This document shows, in pieces, positions 63,701-64,000 of a DNA stretch of 64,000 nucleotides (positions are counted from its first letter, which is position 1; every line of letters begins with the position of its first letter). Source of the DNA: Antedon mediterranea. Taxonomy: Eukaryota; Echinodermata; Crinoidea; Comatulida; Antedonidae. The translations under genes and the position numbers were made by a program. Below the pieces are notes generated by a model. That model searched no databases. It was given only the letters and a program-made list of their open reading frames with translations, and was not told the DNA's origin. The DNA is taken from contig NC_092671.1 of assembly GCF_964355755.1 (NCBI RefSeq), positions 12,256,501 to 12,320,500 of the forward strand, written 5' to 3'.

Positions 63701-63982
63701 CAGATGATATTGACTTAAATATGATAGAAGAAAATGCCAAACAGTCAGATGAAGAAGCAGACATGAAGACCAGTGATATTTTAGAAGCAAGCAGTTCTAA
63801 ACAGATACGACTTGATGGTATACATGCAGACTCTGTTGAAAGTGTTTCCGATGTAAGTCTTCCAAGCATGGATGGTACAGATGTTGACAGCTTAGAAACA
63901 CAGTATTTGTCAGCTCATAGCAATCTTACCACACCTGACATTGAGAATGACTCTCCGTCAACTCCTAGTACACCCGTACCAG
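51756..63982 (+). CDS. Slac2-type Rab27 effector, MYRIP/melanophilin family (partial, 3' end outside)
   Basis: Adaptor that binds Rab27 on secretory or pigment vesicles through its N-terminal Slp-homology domain and, in known family members, recruits class V/VII myosin and actin. Exons: 51756-51865, 52250-52468, 56218-56333, 56794-56901, 57878-57931, 60485-60609, 63340-63982; about 458 residues so far, all phases match. MGRKLNLSHLSDGECRQILD and VIQRDFRLRQKEKDRI form SHD1 (1-37), then a charged helix. A FYVE-type zinc finger uses C64/C67, C81/C84, C89/C92 and C103/C106. SHD2 is FEWYYDKIKDRFRRYGSAKV (117-136) followed by VRSLYKRK. The GSAKV-RSLY signature favours melanophilin/MYRIP over synaptotagmin-like proteins. 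The rest is Ser-rich linker; myosin- and actin-binding parts would lie downstream. The ATG exon begins at an acceptor (51750), so a noncoding upstream exon is expected. The last donor (GTATGC at 63983) shows the gene continues. Confidence 0.85.
52518..53018. mobile_element. Short DNA transposon/MITE with GACTTTACAAAACAC ends, copy 2
   Basis: Left TAGAGACTTTACAAAACAC, right GTTGTGTTTTGTAAAGTCCC are inverted ends. Interior words (GCTAGAGCGTAAAATCATAT, GTCTCGTGGCGC, CTGGTGATA) appear in reverse order in copy 1 at 7899-8345, so the two copies are in opposite orientation. Intron 2 of the Slac2-type gene. Confidence 0.7.
55715..56030. repeat. Degenerate pogo/mariner-like remnant
   Basis: TTGATTGGGACATCTCTATTA and CACTACAGTCAACCTTTG with TTTAGGG resemble the segment at 61195-61345 (ATTGATTGGGAGACCTCTAT, AACACTATGGTCAAGCC, TATTTAGAGACACTC). 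Intron 2 of the Slac2-type gene, which otherwise shows nothing. Confidence 0.4.
59780..59855. repeat. Dispersed repeat fragment with a TTAA-type transposon end
   Basis: The first part matches 14655-14705. It is followed by TTTTAAAGACATATTGTCCCC, close to the end of the TTAA element at 3548-4101. No partner end found downstream. Confidence 0.4.
61195..61345. repeat. Degenerate pogo/mariner-like remnant
   Basis: ATTGATTGGGAGACCTCTAT and a doubled CTATTTAGAGACACT phrase; related to 55715-56030. Intron 6 of the Slac2-type gene (60610-63339), otherwise AT-rich without visible features. Confidence 0.4.
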
Positions 63983-64000
63983 GTATGCTTTCTTTGGGAA

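Overview
The window looks like nuclear DNA of an invertebrate deuterostome, most likely an echinoderm. The genes are split into many short exons by AT-rich GT-AG introns, one gene is an unmistakable animal importin beta-1, and the introns carry SINE-like elements, many short inverted-repeat elements and GGCCTA/CCTAGG-rich tracts that I associate with echinoderm genomes. The clade (crinoid, sea cucumber or other) cannot be fixed from this sequence alone. All recognised genes lie on the + strand. Exon models below were built by eye from splice sites, reading phase and family similarity; there is no transcript evidence.

Layout. (1) 1-1473: last three exons of an unrecognised Thr-rich, probably extracellular protein. 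(2) 1474-5041: intergenic, packed with inverted-repeat elements, including one flanked by TTAA. (3) 5042-21135: complete importin subunit beta-1 (KPNB1), 22 coding exons, about 883 residues; its introns hold two long tandem arrays and at least ten dispersed elements. (4) 24791-30888: complete mucin-like type I membrane protein, 10 exons, about 873 residues: signal peptide, Ser/Thr tandem repeats, SEA-like and EGF-like regions, an 18-residue Cys repeat, one membrane span and a Lys-rich tail with an NPAY motif. (5) 33076-39768: small ankyrin-repeat protein (266 residues) made by duplication of a three-exon block and ending in a CaaX prenylation signal, with an RFX X-box just upstream. (6) 39770-51749: gene-poor, with a 48-bp minisatellite, an 879-bp foldback element built of TTGCGCAA palindromes and other repeats. 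(7) 51756-end: first seven coding exons of a Slac2-type Rab27 effector (MYRIP/melanophilin family); the gene runs off the window.

The genes do not form an operon or an obvious pathway: nuclear import, a cell-surface mucin, a possibly ciliary lipidated ankyrin protein and a vesicle-transport adaptor. The most unusual material is the TTGCGCAA foldback element, the X-box/CaaX ankyrin gene with its duplicated exon triplet, the alternating 80/63-bp minisatellite beside KPNB1 exon 16, the 18-residue membrane-proximal Cys repeat and a degenerate hammerhead-like motif in a dispersed repeat.
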